NCBI GenBank assembly: GCA_036925085.1
Contig: JAUPFP010000017.1
Span: forward strand, 3,620,960 to 3,684,959
Direction: 5' to 3'
Origin: Brachycybe producta
Taxonomy: Eukaryota > Arthropoda > Diplopoda > Playtdesmida > Andrognathidae
Length of the DNA: 64,000 nt
The translations under genes were made by a program, and so were the position numbers. Shown here in pieces: positions 45,077 to 56,968 of the stretch; within the stretch, counting starts at the first letter, position 1, and each line of letters begins with the position of its first letter. Under the pieces are notes generated by a model, which was given only the letters and a program-made list of their open reading frames with translations, was not told the DNA's origin and did not search any database.

Positions 45077-45606
45077 AAAAAATCACAACACAACTAGAAG
45101 ATAAAAAAATACTCTAACTTTTTTTGTTTTTAAATCGGGCCATAATTTTTGGAGAATTGGACCTTCGAAGTTTAACTGTTTTGCTGAAAATGATGCAAAT
45201 TCAAAAAATGCTAACTCCAAAACTACTTAAGATAAAAGAATGGTTAATAGCTCAAAATAAACGTGTTAACAGTGGGAAGAAAAGAGTACTTAATCATCTT
45301 TTCATAATTTTAAAATTTAGGGTGTCAAATTACACGTTCAATTTCTTGCATTTTGGTCAAATTTGAACCCGTTTTAGGCAGTGTTGGGGTCAAAAGTCAA
45401 AGTTCATATTAAGTAGATAAGATGATTAAGTACTTTTTTTCCCACTGTTAACACGTTTATTTTGAGCTATTAACCATTCTTTTATCTTAAGTAGTTTTGG
45501 AGTTAGCATTTTTTGAATTTGCATCACTTTCAGTAAAACAGTGAAACTTCAAAGGGCCAATTCTCCAAAAATTATGGCCCGATTTAACTTGTGTTGTGAT
45601 TTTTTA
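45077..45606. mobile_element. MITE with about 200-bp inverted arms inserted in the R1-like endonuclease
   Basis: The ends AAAAAATCACAACACAA and TTGTGTTGTGATTTTTT are inverted. The arms continue with CGGGCCATAATTTTTGGAGAA, CAAATTCAAAAAATGCTAAC and AAGAATGGTTAATAGCTC and their complements, leaving a centre of roughly 110 bases. No coding capacity. TA is a possible target duplication. Confidence 0.85.
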
Positions 45607-45617
45607 AATTAATATCT

Positions 45618-47595
45618 GAGATGACTGAGCAACACCTTTGGTTGAATTATTGTGGAATAGCTCATATCGAAATCTCCTTAGATTGGTTTTATGATGCTGG
45701 GAATGGAGTGCAAAGGGTGGGCTATTGTTGGAGGAAAGCAGACTGGGGCATGTTCAAGGAAGTTTTGGAGGAAGGCATTGCAACTTTACCAGATGTGGCA
45801 GGTGCTGATGCTCTTGGAAGAGGGTTACAAGAGGCGTGTGTGTCTGCATGTGCAGCTTCTATGAGGAAAAACTCAGCACATAATAAAAAAAATGGCGTTG
45901 CTCCTGGTGACACCGGGGTTTGACTGTGCTTAGGCACAAAGTGCGGCTAGCCAGATCTTAATTTCAACACTAGGGATGTGAATGCCCGTCAGATAAAAGA
46001 GTTGGAATTTAAAGGATTAGGTGCAACTATAAGAATGAAATAAAACATGCAAAAGATTGTAGTTGGAAACAGTTCTGCAGCAGGAAGTTGGGGTGAGAAT
46101 CTTTCAGTACCCCCTCTAAGATTTTTAGAGAAAAAAATCGTGGGAAGAGAATTAGACAGGTTGGGTTAAGGGATGATAATAATGGTGCATTAGTTCCTAT
46201 GGAGGATGAAGATGTAAGTCTGATGAGTGAGTATTTCCCCAGGGATTCTACAGTTGGGGAAGAAATCTGCCACAAGAGGGTTAGGTGGGTAGCAGAGACC
46301 GATTATATGGGTAGAGATGACCCTGGCTTCACGAATGATGAAGTGTACAATGCAATCAAAAGTTTTAAACCAGATAAGGCAGTGGGCCCTGAAGGAGTTG
46401 GAGGCCTGGGTTACGTTTTCGGGGCTAATCCAGCCTTTGTTGCGAAGGTTTTTAATAAATGTTTGGAAGAAGGTCTTTTTCCTGATTTGTGGAAGATGGC
46501 TATTGTGACCTGGCTTCCCAAGGTAGGTAGCGACAAGGTTAGGCCTAATTGTCTCCTGCCTACTATTGGGAAAGTTCTGGATAAATTGATTGCTGGTAGG
46601 GTTCGAGGTTTTTTGGAAAGAACAGGGGCACTGAGTCAAGAGCAGTTTGGATTTAGACAGGGTCGGGGTACTATTGGGGCTTTGAAAAGCTATCAGCAGT
46701 GGGCAGCTCAGTCTAAGGGAGAGGGTCTACATGTGATTGCTGTTGCCCTAGACATAAAGAATGCATTTAATGCAGCATGGCACCCCTTGATTAAACAAAA
46801 ACTACGAGTTTGGGTGCCCTAAAAATGTGGGTAGGGTGGTTGACAGTTTCCTCAGCAGGAGAAGATGTAGGTCTGGAGAAGTCGATCAGGATGTGGATCT
46901 GGACTGTCCTCAGGGCTCTTGTCTGGGCCCGGTGCTCTGGTTGGTGTTAATGGAAAGCTTTTTTACCAAGCTTAGGATTGCATTGGAGCCGAGAGAAGAC
47001 GTGCCTATGCAGATGATACCCTGCTTCTTCTGCGCGCTAGCTCGGTTAAAAAACTGGAAGAGAGTGAGGACAGTTTTAAGTATTAGTGAGAAGTGGGCAG
47101 CTGAGGCTAAGTTGGTTTTTGCAAAAAACCAAACGGTGTATTTGTTTCACCCAGCTTGTAATGTGTTAAGAAGGCCTGCAATTAAATTTGGGGAGGAATT
47201 GCTCCCTGATGAATCAACCATGAAGTACTTGGGAGTCTTAGTTGACGAGAAATGGACTTAGTACCGGAGCTACCGGACATAGTAGACATGCAAAAGAGAG
47301 TCAGCCTGGTAGCGAGTAGGTTATTCATAATTGGAGGAAGATGATGGGGTGCTAGTCCAAAAGTTAGGTGCAATACATATAATAGGGCAATTGTGCCATT
47401 ATTGTTATATGGAGCAGAAATATGAGGGGTAAAATGGAACGATTCACGAGTAATTAAACGTCTTGATAGCATGCAGCGCTCTTTCCTGTTAGCTATAACT
47501 CAGGCATATCGAACAACTTCTACTAGAGCTTTGCAGGTGATGTCAGGGTGCCCTCCGCTGTCAGTTTTGGCAGGTGAAAGGTTCGATAGATATAG
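45618..47595 (+). pseudogene. R1-like reverse transcriptase and C-terminal region
   Basis: It begins with the inter-domain 'YCWRKADWGMFKEVLEEG'. RT proper is in 46199-46822: 'IKSFKPDKAVGPEGV', 'FPDLWKMAIVTWLPK', 'EQFGFRQGRGTIGAL', 'VALDIKNAFNAAWHPLI'. After a frameshift comes 'DCPQGSCLGPVLW', and in another frame an intact YADDTLLLL box at about 47006. The C-terminal 'RSFLLAITQAYRTTSTRAL' block is a hallmark of R1-clade elements. It fuses in frame to LINE B RT near 47597, which produces a misleading 335-codon ORF (47471-48478). Confidence 0.88.
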
Positions 47596-47596
47596 T

Positions 47597-48841
47597 TTGA
47601 CCTTTAGAAAAGGCAGTTCATGTGATACTCAGTTGGCACTATTTGTACAGGACATCCAGTCCGGTCTAGATACTCAGGCTGAGTTTGATTTAATATTTTT
47701 GGATTTTGCAAAGGCATTCGACACAGTGAAACACTCACTGCTAATTAATAAACTAACATCATTTAACATTATTAACCAAGTAACTTCATGGATATCTTCC
47801 TTTTTAACTGGTAGACAACAACATGTCCAACTTGATGGTTGTGTATCGAACTGGGCTAACATAAACTCCGGTGTACCTCAGGGTAGCATACTTGGACCGT
47901 TTCTCTTTCTTTTATTTATAAATGATCTCCCAGATAACCAAACCTACACAATGCGACTGTTTGCTGATGATGCAGTTATTTATAAAGAAATTAAAAGCAG
48001 TAAAGATTTTGAGGTTCTTCAAAAAGACCTTAACAGTAATAAAAAATGGTGTTCTCATTGGCACCTAAAGCTAAATAGTAGCAAATGCAATGTTATGCGA
48101 GTTTCCCGTAAGCATGAATCTTGCAGGGCAGATTACCGGATTGGGGATGCACTGTTGGATCATGTTACCTATAAATACCTTGGTTTAACACCTTCCAGAG
48201 ATATGCTTTGGAAGGAACGTATAACAAGATCAGTAGGCAAAGCCAATCAAAGGCTGCGTTTCATACAGAGAACGTTAAAATATTGTAAAGAAAATGTAAA
48301 GGAGGTCTGTTATTTTGCACTAGTTAGATCAATATTAGAATATTGTTCAAAAATTTGGAACCCATTTAGAGTTAACTTAATACATGAATTAGAAATGGTA
48401 CAGTGCAGGGCTGTAAGATTTGTTAAAGGTAAATACATGTATACTGACAGTGTAACCCTCTTGCTTAATGAACTATAATGGGAATCATTAGCTAACCGTA
48501 GATCGGAGCAAAGCCTTGCTCTTCTTGATCGCTTGTTGTCTACAGATAACATGGGATTGCCAGAAGGAATTCTCACCAGAAACCCCCGTATAGGCAGACA
48601 TTGCCATCCAAAACCCATTAGGGAGTTAAGAGCTAAAACTGATGCATATTTTTGGTCTTTCTTTCCAAACGTGTTTAGACTATGGAATGCTCTTCCTGCA
48701 AATAGCTCCTTGTTGAGACGAGTTCAATTATTTGATGATGATGTTTAAGTTTTGTCTGATTGACTTGATTTGTGATTGGGAAAAATCTCCCCTGCCACAT
48801 GGCTTTCGAGCTGATCGCAGGGGTAATGAATTGAATTGAAT
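47597..48841 (+). mobile_element. LINE B copy, 5'-truncated, fused to R1-like LINE
   Basis: It starts in mid-RT at 'FRKGSSCDTQLALFVQDI' and is the closest relative of 9948-11412. The RT is intact through 'LFADDAVIY', and the frame runs to 48478, where a stop (TAA) interrupts the C-terminal region that continues to 48749. The 3' UTR has CCCCTGCCACATGGC and ends GAATTGAATTGAATA. It has sense codons where the 10-kb copy has stops, so it is the less decayed copy. Confidence 0.88.
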
Positions 48842-49014
48842 ACAACTTTTCCCATTACTTTTGTGTTTCTATGCACCTCATATCAGCACAAACAATTGGT
48901 ATAAACAAAGTTTAAAATTTGAATGTAGGGGGTGTAATACATTTATAACTATAGTTCATGGTCTAATAAACGAGTGATATCTTAAGAGGATACATCAATA
49001 AATTACTTCGAAAA
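48842..49014. other. short spacer
   Basis: Nothing recognised. It could include the lost 3' end of the R1-like LINE but carries no motif. Confidence 0.4.
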
Positions 49015-50397
49015 ATATCCGCAAAGAGCGCTAGCATGGTTTTTCTATTGAGCCCATAGACTCTTTGTTAAACGAAAAATGTTAATTTTTAAAATACACA
49101 GTCGCAGCAATATGTTTATTTTTCATAATGAAAATTGTCCAATATTAAGTTTTCAAAGTACAATGTGCGCCTTAAATATATGCTGATCGAGTGATAGAAT
49201 GACAAAAAATTGGTAAGTGCTGTTATATTTTTAAAAACTATTTCAAAATCGCGAATTTTTTACTCTTATGTAAACCTCCATTGAGTATGCCCAAATAAGA
49301 AATAAAAATGCATTAACATGCTCGTAAAAATACGTAAAAATAATTTTTAAAAAACAAAAAAAAATCAGCACATGCGACAATGTGTTGGCTTCACTGTGGT
49401 TTAATTGTGTTTTTTTAAAAATTATTTTCAAGTATTTTCAAAGTAATTTTGTGATGTAGCCTCTTAATTCAGAATTTACTATTTAGAAAAGAGGGTAAAA
49501 CAAATATATTCAGAACATGATAATAAATAATGTACATTAAACAATTTAACGAGAATAATATCATACCTCATTTTGGACATTTGGAGACGGCAAGTTTAAA
49601 TATGGTGACGCGTTTCCATCTCGACCTCCATCACCCCTAGTGCGTAACCCTAAGGAAGAAGAAGAAAAAAATCAAAAACTATGTTAGTCAATTTGTTCCA
49701 TAATTAATGGCCAAAATAAGGCTGTGTTGTGTATATTACAAAAAAATGATACAGGCATACAATTTATAGCGAGCCATAACTTTTTATGCTGCAAATAAAC
49801 ATTTATTTATTTTTTATTATAAACAACAATAAAACTGTTTGTAATAAAAAATAAACCTTTTTGATATTTATTGATGCCAGTAAACTGCTCTGTTTAAAAA
49901 TTATTGTAGCTGAAACTATCTAAACTTTAACAACATTATATATATATCTAATATCATAATTTGCTAAAGGCCTCCCTCACTCCCTCTCTCCATTTGTGTA
50001 CAAATATTCTCAGAAACTACACACTCTAAAATTGTGAAAATTAACCAGTATACACATCTTTAGATGGGCTTCTTCGTAGGTTACATTAGAATTTTCAATT
50101 TTGTTCCGTTTACCTGATTTTTTGTGAAAAATCATCAAATTTAACCAAAACCCCTGAACACAAAAGTTGGCAGCCAGGAAAGCTTGCATGATTGCCTCAT
50201 TCTTTTGTTCAATGAATAAATTAACCCACGTGGGTTACAGTGAGGTCACCTTTGATCTCACAATTTACATTGGTAACAAAATTGGTTATGTCTTTGGCAG
50301 AGAAGTGAGTCTCGGGTCCTTGGTTCAAGTCTTGCCTGGAGTTTTTGTGTATTCATTTTTTTTTTCATTTTGCTCAATCTGAGATATTGTACATGTA
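49015..50397. repeat. dispersed repeat W, copy 2
   Basis: 50033-50397 parallels 485-834. 49015-49185 matches 1-170 in reverse complement. 49430-49480 matches about 205-240 directly. The intervening part (49500-50030) has no counterpart and no gene. Confidence 0.65.
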
Positions 50398-51095
50398 CAG
50401 TTCGTTTCATATATATAAACGCAACCCAGAAATTGGTTATAACTCGGGCTACACTTGATGGATTTGCCTGACATTTTCAACATAAAGAGAGCCTCCTATA
50501 TTATAATCTTTCTGCTATATAGAAAAAAATTTCTTAAAAAGGTAAAAATTTAGAGAATTAAAAACTGGAAAATGGTCGTTTCATAATTATAAACGAACTG
50601 ATGAACTTTTCACTTTTATTAATTATTGTGACAAAATAACATGCATAACATAGTACAAGACTGTCCTGATGTTTTATATGTTTTCTACACACTTTAAACA
50701 AAATCTATACGCAAATTTACAGAAACACTGCCCTGAAGCAGCTCAAATGGCACTTTTTAGTTCTGCGGTTGTAGTATAATAATGGCAATCTGCTTAATCA
50801 GTACGTACGATGATGTCCCAAAATTTCTCTGTAAGATTTAAGTCTGGGGGAAACGGCGGCCATTTGAAAGTGGTGATATTTTCGTTTCGGAACAATTCAT
50901 TTCTTAGGTTACCAGAACGAACTATGTATTTTCTTGCTCGAATACTAAGCTAACATATAAGCATACTAAGCTAACACATAACATTGTATAATAGTAAACA
51001 TTATTTTTTGGTTGAAATGAAGGCAAAGCTACTCATTGCAAAGGGCACTAAACACTTTGCATATTGTTAGGCTTAGACCAACAAAATTTCTAAAG
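50398..51095 (-). mobile_element. Tc1-like element fragment, minus strand (left arm)
   Basis: It begins CAGTTCGTTTCATATATATAAACGC, like 63142. The transposase remnant on the minus strand near 50820-50910 reads 'LFRNENITTFKWPPFPPDLN' in the region equivalent to Tc1 'WPxxSPDLNPIE'. Continuity with the 63-kb copy stops at about 51095, where the sequence turns into the opposite orientation. Confidence 0.7.
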
Positions 51096-51572
51096 GGAAA
51101 AAAATTCAATCTCGATAATCTTGATGGTTTTTCTTTTTTTCTTCATATTGGAAGGATGTGAGAAAAAGACCACAATATTATTATAAACAAAATTTTGGCA
51201 GTGAGTGAGCCTAATGATAAGGGAAACATTTAGTGGATTCGGAACGCGCAGCTTAAGTTTTTGAAATGCAAACCTTAGGATTTATTTAATTCAAAACAAA
51301 TACCATTGATCATCACACAATGTTAGGAGGGTATGTACTGCCATAAAACATCGACTCCCTAGTATTAGCTTATTATTCCAGCAAGAAAGTGAACCAGTTT
51401 TCTCCAGTAACCTAATGAAGGAATGGTTACGAAACCAAAATATCACCACTCTCAAATAGTCGACATGTTCCCCAAACTTAAATCCTATCGAGATCATTTG
51501 GGACATCACCATACAGGATTATTAAGCAGATTGCTATGAGCTCAAAAGTGCAATTTTTAGCAGTTTAGTTGC
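51096..51572 (+). mobile_element. Tc1-like element fragment, plus strand (right arm)
   Basis: From 'AAAAATTCAATCTCGAT' onward it aligns with the reverse complement of 63580-63990, including plus-strand codons 'FQQESEPVFSSNLMKEWLR' and 'TCSPNLNPIEIIWDI' with a stop between them. It truncates the protease region of the neighbouring gypsy-like element near 51573. Confidence 0.7.
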
Positions 51573-52044
51573 TCGAGGCCATAGGCTCGATGTTGAGTTG
51601 GAGCTGTTTTGCTAGGCTATCAGGGATGACGTTGCTGTGAGCTCCGGTATCCACAAGCATGCAGACCTCTTCTGTTAACAGTGAGAGTGATCTTTGGGCT
51701 GCCATCACTGACACTGTGTTCTCCGATTTCCTTAGGCATACAAGTATTCTTTAGTTGTCTGTATAGGTCTTTTAGCATTCGGTGGCAACAAGGGCGTCCT
51801 TGTAGTGAAGAACCACCACCAGGGATCAATATGGCAACATCTCATTGTTGGTGTGTGCCAAGGTGGTGGCGGCGATGTTAAGAGCCTCCAGGATGCCATG
51901 CCAAGTAGCGAGGTCGTCCATCTCCCAAGTTGATGCAGGGATTTGGTCGATCATCAGTACTGGTTTGTTGGCTGAAACGCTGATGTCATGATTGGTATTT
52001 GCAGGAGGTGAATCCAATATGGCGGTCGTGGTGCCGAGGTCCAT
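51573..52044 (-). pseudogene. pro: gypsy-like protease region, third copy, truncated
   Basis: Minus-strand sequence related to 12.87-13.32 kb: 'WEMDDLATWHGILEALN', then after a frameshift 'GGGSSLQGRPCCHRMLKDL', then the catalytic LVDTGAHSNVI in another frame. The element is cut at about 51573 by the Tc1-like arm, so RT and the rest are missing. Clearly diverged from copies 1 and 2, hence an independent insertion of the same family. Confidence 0.82.
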
Positions 52045-52055
52045 ACACGCACTCT

Positions 52056-52640
52056 TCAGGTCGAACGTATGGACCTGATGTGTGTCATCTGTAGGGTAGA
52101 TCGTAGTGAGGCTCGTACTGTTCTCGGTAGCTGACTGTGTGGCAAAGAGCTGTCCGACTCGCTACGATATCTGTGATGTCGTGGTTGTTGAAGCATTGTA
52201 GTACATGGAGTTGGTAGTAGCACAGGCAGGGAATCGGCGGTATTGTAGTTGGCCACGAGGTGGGCCACTTGTATTTCCAATTGATCGAGTTGGTGCATAA
52301 TTATATTTAGCTTGCAGCCATCACATGGCTGTGTTTGTGCAACATAGCATAATGGCTATGATTGTTCTAGTTGATAATGTTGAAGGTATGAAGGTAGTAT
52401 ACCGATAATGGTAACTGCTGTAGCGAGTAGATGTAAAACGTGTGAGCCATGCACTATGAAGTCAGTTGGTGTGCATTGTCACTAACGACAGCATCATGTT
52501 GTGGGACAGCCATGCATGACAATGCAGCGTATATAGTGTGTCTTAGGTATGTGGTCCTCCACAGTTCTGATTGGTGCATGCCGCCTCCAGTTCAGAAGAG
52601 CCCTTCGAGCAGCCCCAGTTAGTTGTGGGTGGGCATCGAT
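52056..52640 (-). pseudogene. gypsy-like first ORF, third copy
   Basis: Minus strand. Begins with the codons for 'IDAHPQLTGAARRALL' (the ATG of copy 1 is ATC here) and contains 'MHQLDQLEIQVAHLV', a Pro-rich stretch and 'HRYRSESDSS'. The downstream protease frame ('YREQYEPHYDLPYR') is again in the +1 frame relative to it, as in copy 1. Confidence 0.65.
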
Positions 52641-52719
52641 TGTGTGGTGACTCATTCAACACATAGTAGTCAGTAGTATTGGTGTAAGTTGGCATGTGTA
52701 GGTTCAATTGGATGATTTT

Positions 52720-53498
52720 GCTGTAAATCATGATCTTTTGTAGGTAACCGACACCCTCGTACTTTTATACACATAGTAACGATGGTATACCAACATTTAA
52801 TAAATATGGTGGCATTGTTCAGATTGTTGTGTTGCTGGTAGTGTTGTCCCTCAGTTGGGTGTGATGGTCCCAACTGGTGTAGTGTTGTAAATTCTTTATT
52901 CAGTTTTTCTTGATGTGAGACTCAAGAAAAAATCTCTCTCAACACGTGGTATATGGTGACTACATGGAGGTTATGAGAGTTTTAAGAGTCCTCAATAAGA
53001 ACAGTAGATGCACAATGCAAAATTTGAGCATAGTACACCACCCAATCAATCAAAGATTACACTGCAAAAAATCAAAAAATAAGAAGAGTGAAGCTAGAGC
53101 GCAGTGCCTGCACACTTAGGTTCACTTTGAAACAAGAAGTAAGAGTGGGTGTGTAAAGAACACAAACAGATGAAAGTCCAAGATGGCTGGGCTTTCAGAA
53201 AAAGAACAGACAAAGAACTAAAAGTCCAAGATGGCTGAACTTTCTAGGAAAGAGGTGATGAAGAAAGCTGAATTGCTCAAAAGTGTAGTAAATTCTGGTG
53301 TGGTGACCACACGTCCCAGAATTTGATTTATTGAAGAGCAGAGCAATTCAGTGTAGAAATGGAAGATTGATGATTGTTTAACAAAACAAAATGCTTATTG
53401 AACAAAAAGAAATGTTCAGATGGATGAATTTAGTTGTCCTCACTGGTGGATGGCTCTGGATGACTGGATGAGTCAGTTGCAAGTGAGGAACTATGATG
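52720..53498 (-). repeat. U block, copy U3
   Basis: Aligns with U2 over its full length and with U1, in minus orientation, and leads into the first ORF. It contains two CCAAGATGGCTG motifs (plus-strand view), AATAAAGAATTT (minus) and the TTGGGACCATCACACCC motif. Confidence 0.75.
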
Positions 53499-54511
53499 AG
53501 TGAAGAGTAGAAGTCCATAGGCAGCACTGGTGTGGCCACTTCTGGTTGTAGAGTTATTGTAATGTCCAAAATGAAGAAATCCACCAGGTGGCACTTTATA
53601 GTCACCAGGAGGAAGAACACACAGAGAGAAAAATCAAAAGAGAGAAATTGTCTCCAAATGAGGGGCACCCAAGTGCAGACCCTCTGGAAGAAGAACAGAA
53701 AGAGAACAAAAAGAGAAGAGAAGAATCAACAATGTGCTCACATGGAGCGACTTTTTGAAAATCTTCCGGTCGATCCAAGATGGCGTCCGGCTTCAATGGT
53801 GTCCAATAGAGATAGTCCATGTGAGTTCATTAAGGTGATGATGGTGAGTTGTTTTGAAGACTGATGACTTGGGATATAAAGATCCCAAGGGAAACAAGTG
53901 AGAGAACTAAAGAACAAAGAAAAGGTGGAACAAGAGAGTCCCACGTGGCAAGATAAAAGTTTGTTTTAACCTTGTAATCATCTAACATTGATACAGTTAG
54001 ATAAAAACTTGCTTGGAAATTAAAAGAAAGGGTGAAGGTAATAGAATTTTTAAAAGACACACGTCTTTTAAAGGCCTATTAATAGGTGGAAAGACAAGTA
54101 GCTGAGATTTGTTTGCTTACCTCACAATGATACGGAGTTTCGGCTAAGCAAACACATCTCGGAGATTAAAAAAATTTGTTTGAGATTAGCCTATCTACCA
54201 ACCAATGATAAGGAGGAGGGTCAGATAGGTTTCACCTCGAAATTGAAAGAAGATTGTAGGTAACAGGATGATGATGGAAACATAGAACATAGAATACACA
54301 AACATGGATGGAAACACGTGTTTGTAACCGTTGCTTCCGTGTTCCCCCGAGTGCTAAGTGAATGGCAGACAAAAGTTCTTTCTATACATGCCTTTCTGGA
54401 CGGGACACAGAATCGCAAGATCAACCCATGATGTGTGTGATCACAAAGCCTCTTTCAACACGCGGTTACACAGAATCGGCACCATGTGGGCTACCATTGA
54501 TGTAATCGCTG
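53499..54511 (-). other. leader region between U3 and LTR S2
   Basis: No counterpart elsewhere in the window and no recognisable ORF. If T3 is the element's 5' LTR, this belongs to an unusually long (about 2 kb) leader. Confidence 0.35.
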
Positions 54512-55252
54512 TGTGGCAACCTGGTCTGCTCTATTTTTAAATTTTTGATAGAGCAGACGAATTCCCTATGGTGGTCTGCCTGGCAGCTACAGTAGGCTGT
54601 TGGGACGGATGCCATTTTGGTGCCAGCAGGCCTCTCACCATGAAGTCTATGGGTGAGAGGTCAGATGTGACCTCTGTCTCCTCCAGGTGGAGTTGCCTGG
54701 AGGCTTCCTGTGGCCTGGTCAGCCACAGGATCTGGGCAGTTGGTGGTGGACAGCTGAAGTGACCTGACCTGTGGAGGCCAAGGAGGCCTCCTCATCATCT
54801 GTGATCTTTGGCCTTTGGGCCTTTGTTGTTGTGTTTTATGGTGTTTGGCTGGTCGGAATTGTCCAGCCAAATGTGTAAATAACCATTGCCGTCATACACC
54901 GTCGTAAGTGTCAATAAATACACTTTTTTATTCTTCATACACTTGTGTCGTGTGTTTTATTTTGGGGATTTACCGCGGGAGGGTGGGTTCCTGGTTTGGG
55001 GACAACACCACTGTCCTTCTCCGACCTTTATCGGCCGGTATTTCATGTCAGCTCGTCGGATCGTCGTTCTCGGCAAGGCAACCTGGTTTTTCGTCGTGTC
55101 CGTCGTGGGTGGCTTCAGGGAGCCGACACATCCCAAGGATCACCGTGCAGAGGCAGCTACGGGTACGATCTTGTTCCCATTGTGAAGCCGGTGACAGTAA
55201 GTTTGTTTTTGAAATTTACCAGGTATTGTAACGGACCAGTCGGGACGTTACA
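54512..55252 (+). mobile_element. solo LTR, family S, copy S2
   Basis: 741 bp, TGTGGCAACCTG to GGGACGTTACA, flanked by the perfect 4-bp duplication GCTG (54508-54511, 55253-55256). It has TCAATAAATACAC as a polyadenylation signal. It is nested within the minus-strand gypsy-like element, so it is younger than that insertion. Confidence 0.9.
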
Positions 55253-55393
55253 GCTGGTCACTCTCAACATGTGGCTCTTACATAAAAAGGACGAACGAAG
55301 GATCGTGAGGCACAATCACAAAACTTTGAACGATTGACATCTTCTGTAGATAGGTCGGAGAAGGCAAATGGAGGCATACCCCGCACCACCAAA

Positions 55394-56072
55394 TGTGAGT
55401 TTTTGACATCGATCTTATAATTTTACCAACTTGATGATGTTTTCTGCAACTCGTTTCTTCTCCTGATCGCGCGGTGACCGCATGAAGAATATTCGAGTTA
55501 CAGAAGTAGTCAGATGGCGATCAATTTCGGTCATCCTTCTGTGCAGGGGTGTAATCTTTACAGAAGGACGGTGGCCATCTCTCCTGATCGACGCTGATAT
55601 GCATCTTCCTTTGTCTGTTGCTAATTGAAGATGCTGTAGCTGCTCCAGGATCTGTATGTCTCCTTGCCTTATGGTGTCTAAGGCCTGTTTAGAGAAGTAT
55701 TAGTTTCCAGACATAAAGACAACACAGTTTCTCATTGTAACGCTTTTATTCATTTTTGCTCAGAAACATCAAGAATACAAGAATGAATATTGTTGATTAA
55801 AGGTGCGTCCTCGTGCCCATGATGTGGTACGGATAAGAATCTACGTAATACAAAGTTGAGCAAAGAGAAGGACAACAAACAAAGAGGATCACAGTCCTTT
55901 TATACCTTGGACCTGTGTACACCTACGAGGTGTAACCAGGTCCAAGTGACCATGGTCCTAAGAGTATCAATCCGCCACTTCGATATGACTCAGAAGTATG
56001 AGTCAGAGAGGAGGGAGGGGCAAGCAGGAGTTGTTTTGGTTTTGCTGTGATCGGGAGTTACTGGGCGTTACA
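55394..56072 (-). mobile_element. LTR family T, copy T3, probable 5' LTR
   Basis: 679 bp on the minus strand, TGTAACGCCCAG to ACTCACA, with U3 palindrome (55906-55946), TATAAAAGG and AATAAAAGC. Directly inside it, on the minus strand, is TTTGGTGGTGCGGGG (from 55393), a TGG-initial primer-binding-site candidate. No 4-bp duplication with its outer flank (CAAA / TACA), as expected for an LTR still joined to internal sequence. Its orientation and position fit the 5' LTR of the element at 51.6-55.4 kb. Confidence 0.7.
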
Positions 56073-56200
56073 TACATATATATACATATAGATATACATA
56101 TACACATAGATATATGTATAAATATATATATATGCATAAATATAAATATATATGCATAAATATATATATATATAGACATATATAGACATTATTAAGGATC
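56073..56200. repeat. (TA)-rich microsatellite with ACATATAGATATA motifs
   Basis: Low-complexity TA/TACA repeat directly beyond LTR T3. The apparent ORF through it is an artefact of composition. Confidence 0.9.
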
Positions 56201-56329
56201 TTTTGTTGTCTGCTTCTGCTTGGGCTTTTGCCCGTAAAAAGCTGGTTGATCGTGCTGTCCTCTGAAGTTTCATCTAGTGCTGGAGATCCAGGTTTAAACC
56301 TGAGTTGATAGTGCTAGATGGCAAAATCT

Positions 56330-56968
56330 TAGTCTTTCGTTCAGTTCGATAGAATAAAAATAAGACTTCTGTAACTTTTTAAACATAATTTTGGTTTATT
56401 TACATCATTCATCAGCTCTAGGCAAATTTGGGCATAATGTCTGTGTCCAAAGAATGCTTTCGAGACTCTTCCTTCTTACATACAAAATACACGTCTTTTT
56501 ATACCTAAAAAGAGGATTCTGAGAACACTTTTTCAGTATTCCCTGATTGGGTAAAAACAAAAGTAATACCCAAACTGGCCAATCAACATAATTTGACCAC
56601 ATGACCAGTGGTCAACAAAATATAGACAAATGACTCACTCATAATCAAAACAATCTTACAATAGAAAATTTTAACCCCATAGACTTAAAGATGAGACTTA
56701 TCCGAACGATCTCTTATAAAGGGGTGAGACTGGGAGGAAAAGGGACCCAAGACCGGATATTGGCATCGTCATCAGCTGATAGAACTAGGTCAATCCTCTG
56801 TATGTGAGTACAGAGGGTTGACAAAGTTCTACGCCAATTCCAGGAAAAATTAGATACGCCAGGATCGCTCCTGGACTTATCGTTTCACCCCAACTAAGAT
56901 GGAAGTTCGTCCCAGAACTTACATCAAATAAACTAGGTGAATCTGATAAGCCCCCGCAAATAGTTACA
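56330..56968 (-). mobile_element. LTR-like block V, minus strand
   Basis: On the minus strand it begins TGTAACTATTTGCGGGGGC at 56968, has GGTATAAAAAGACG near 56500 and AAATAAACC near 56398. A fragment of the same block lies at 11440-11496. It could be the 3' LTR of the degenerate element at 57.5-60.3 kb. Its inner and outer ends are not fixed, and no target duplication was found. Confidence 0.45.

Larger units (their letters stand above)
43406..47595 (+). mobile_element. R1-like LINE, decayed
   Basis: A plus-strand non-LTR element in canonical order: ORF1 with CCHC knuckles, AP endonuclease, RT and a C-terminal region. Motifs resemble the R1/LOA/Jockey lineages, best the R1 clade. It is interrupted by a MITE (45077-45606), carries many frameshifts, and its 3' end is replaced by a LINE B copy from about 47597. 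It is not adjacent to 28S rDNA, the usual R1 target, so it would be a non-site-specific relative or a stray copy. Confidence 0.85.
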
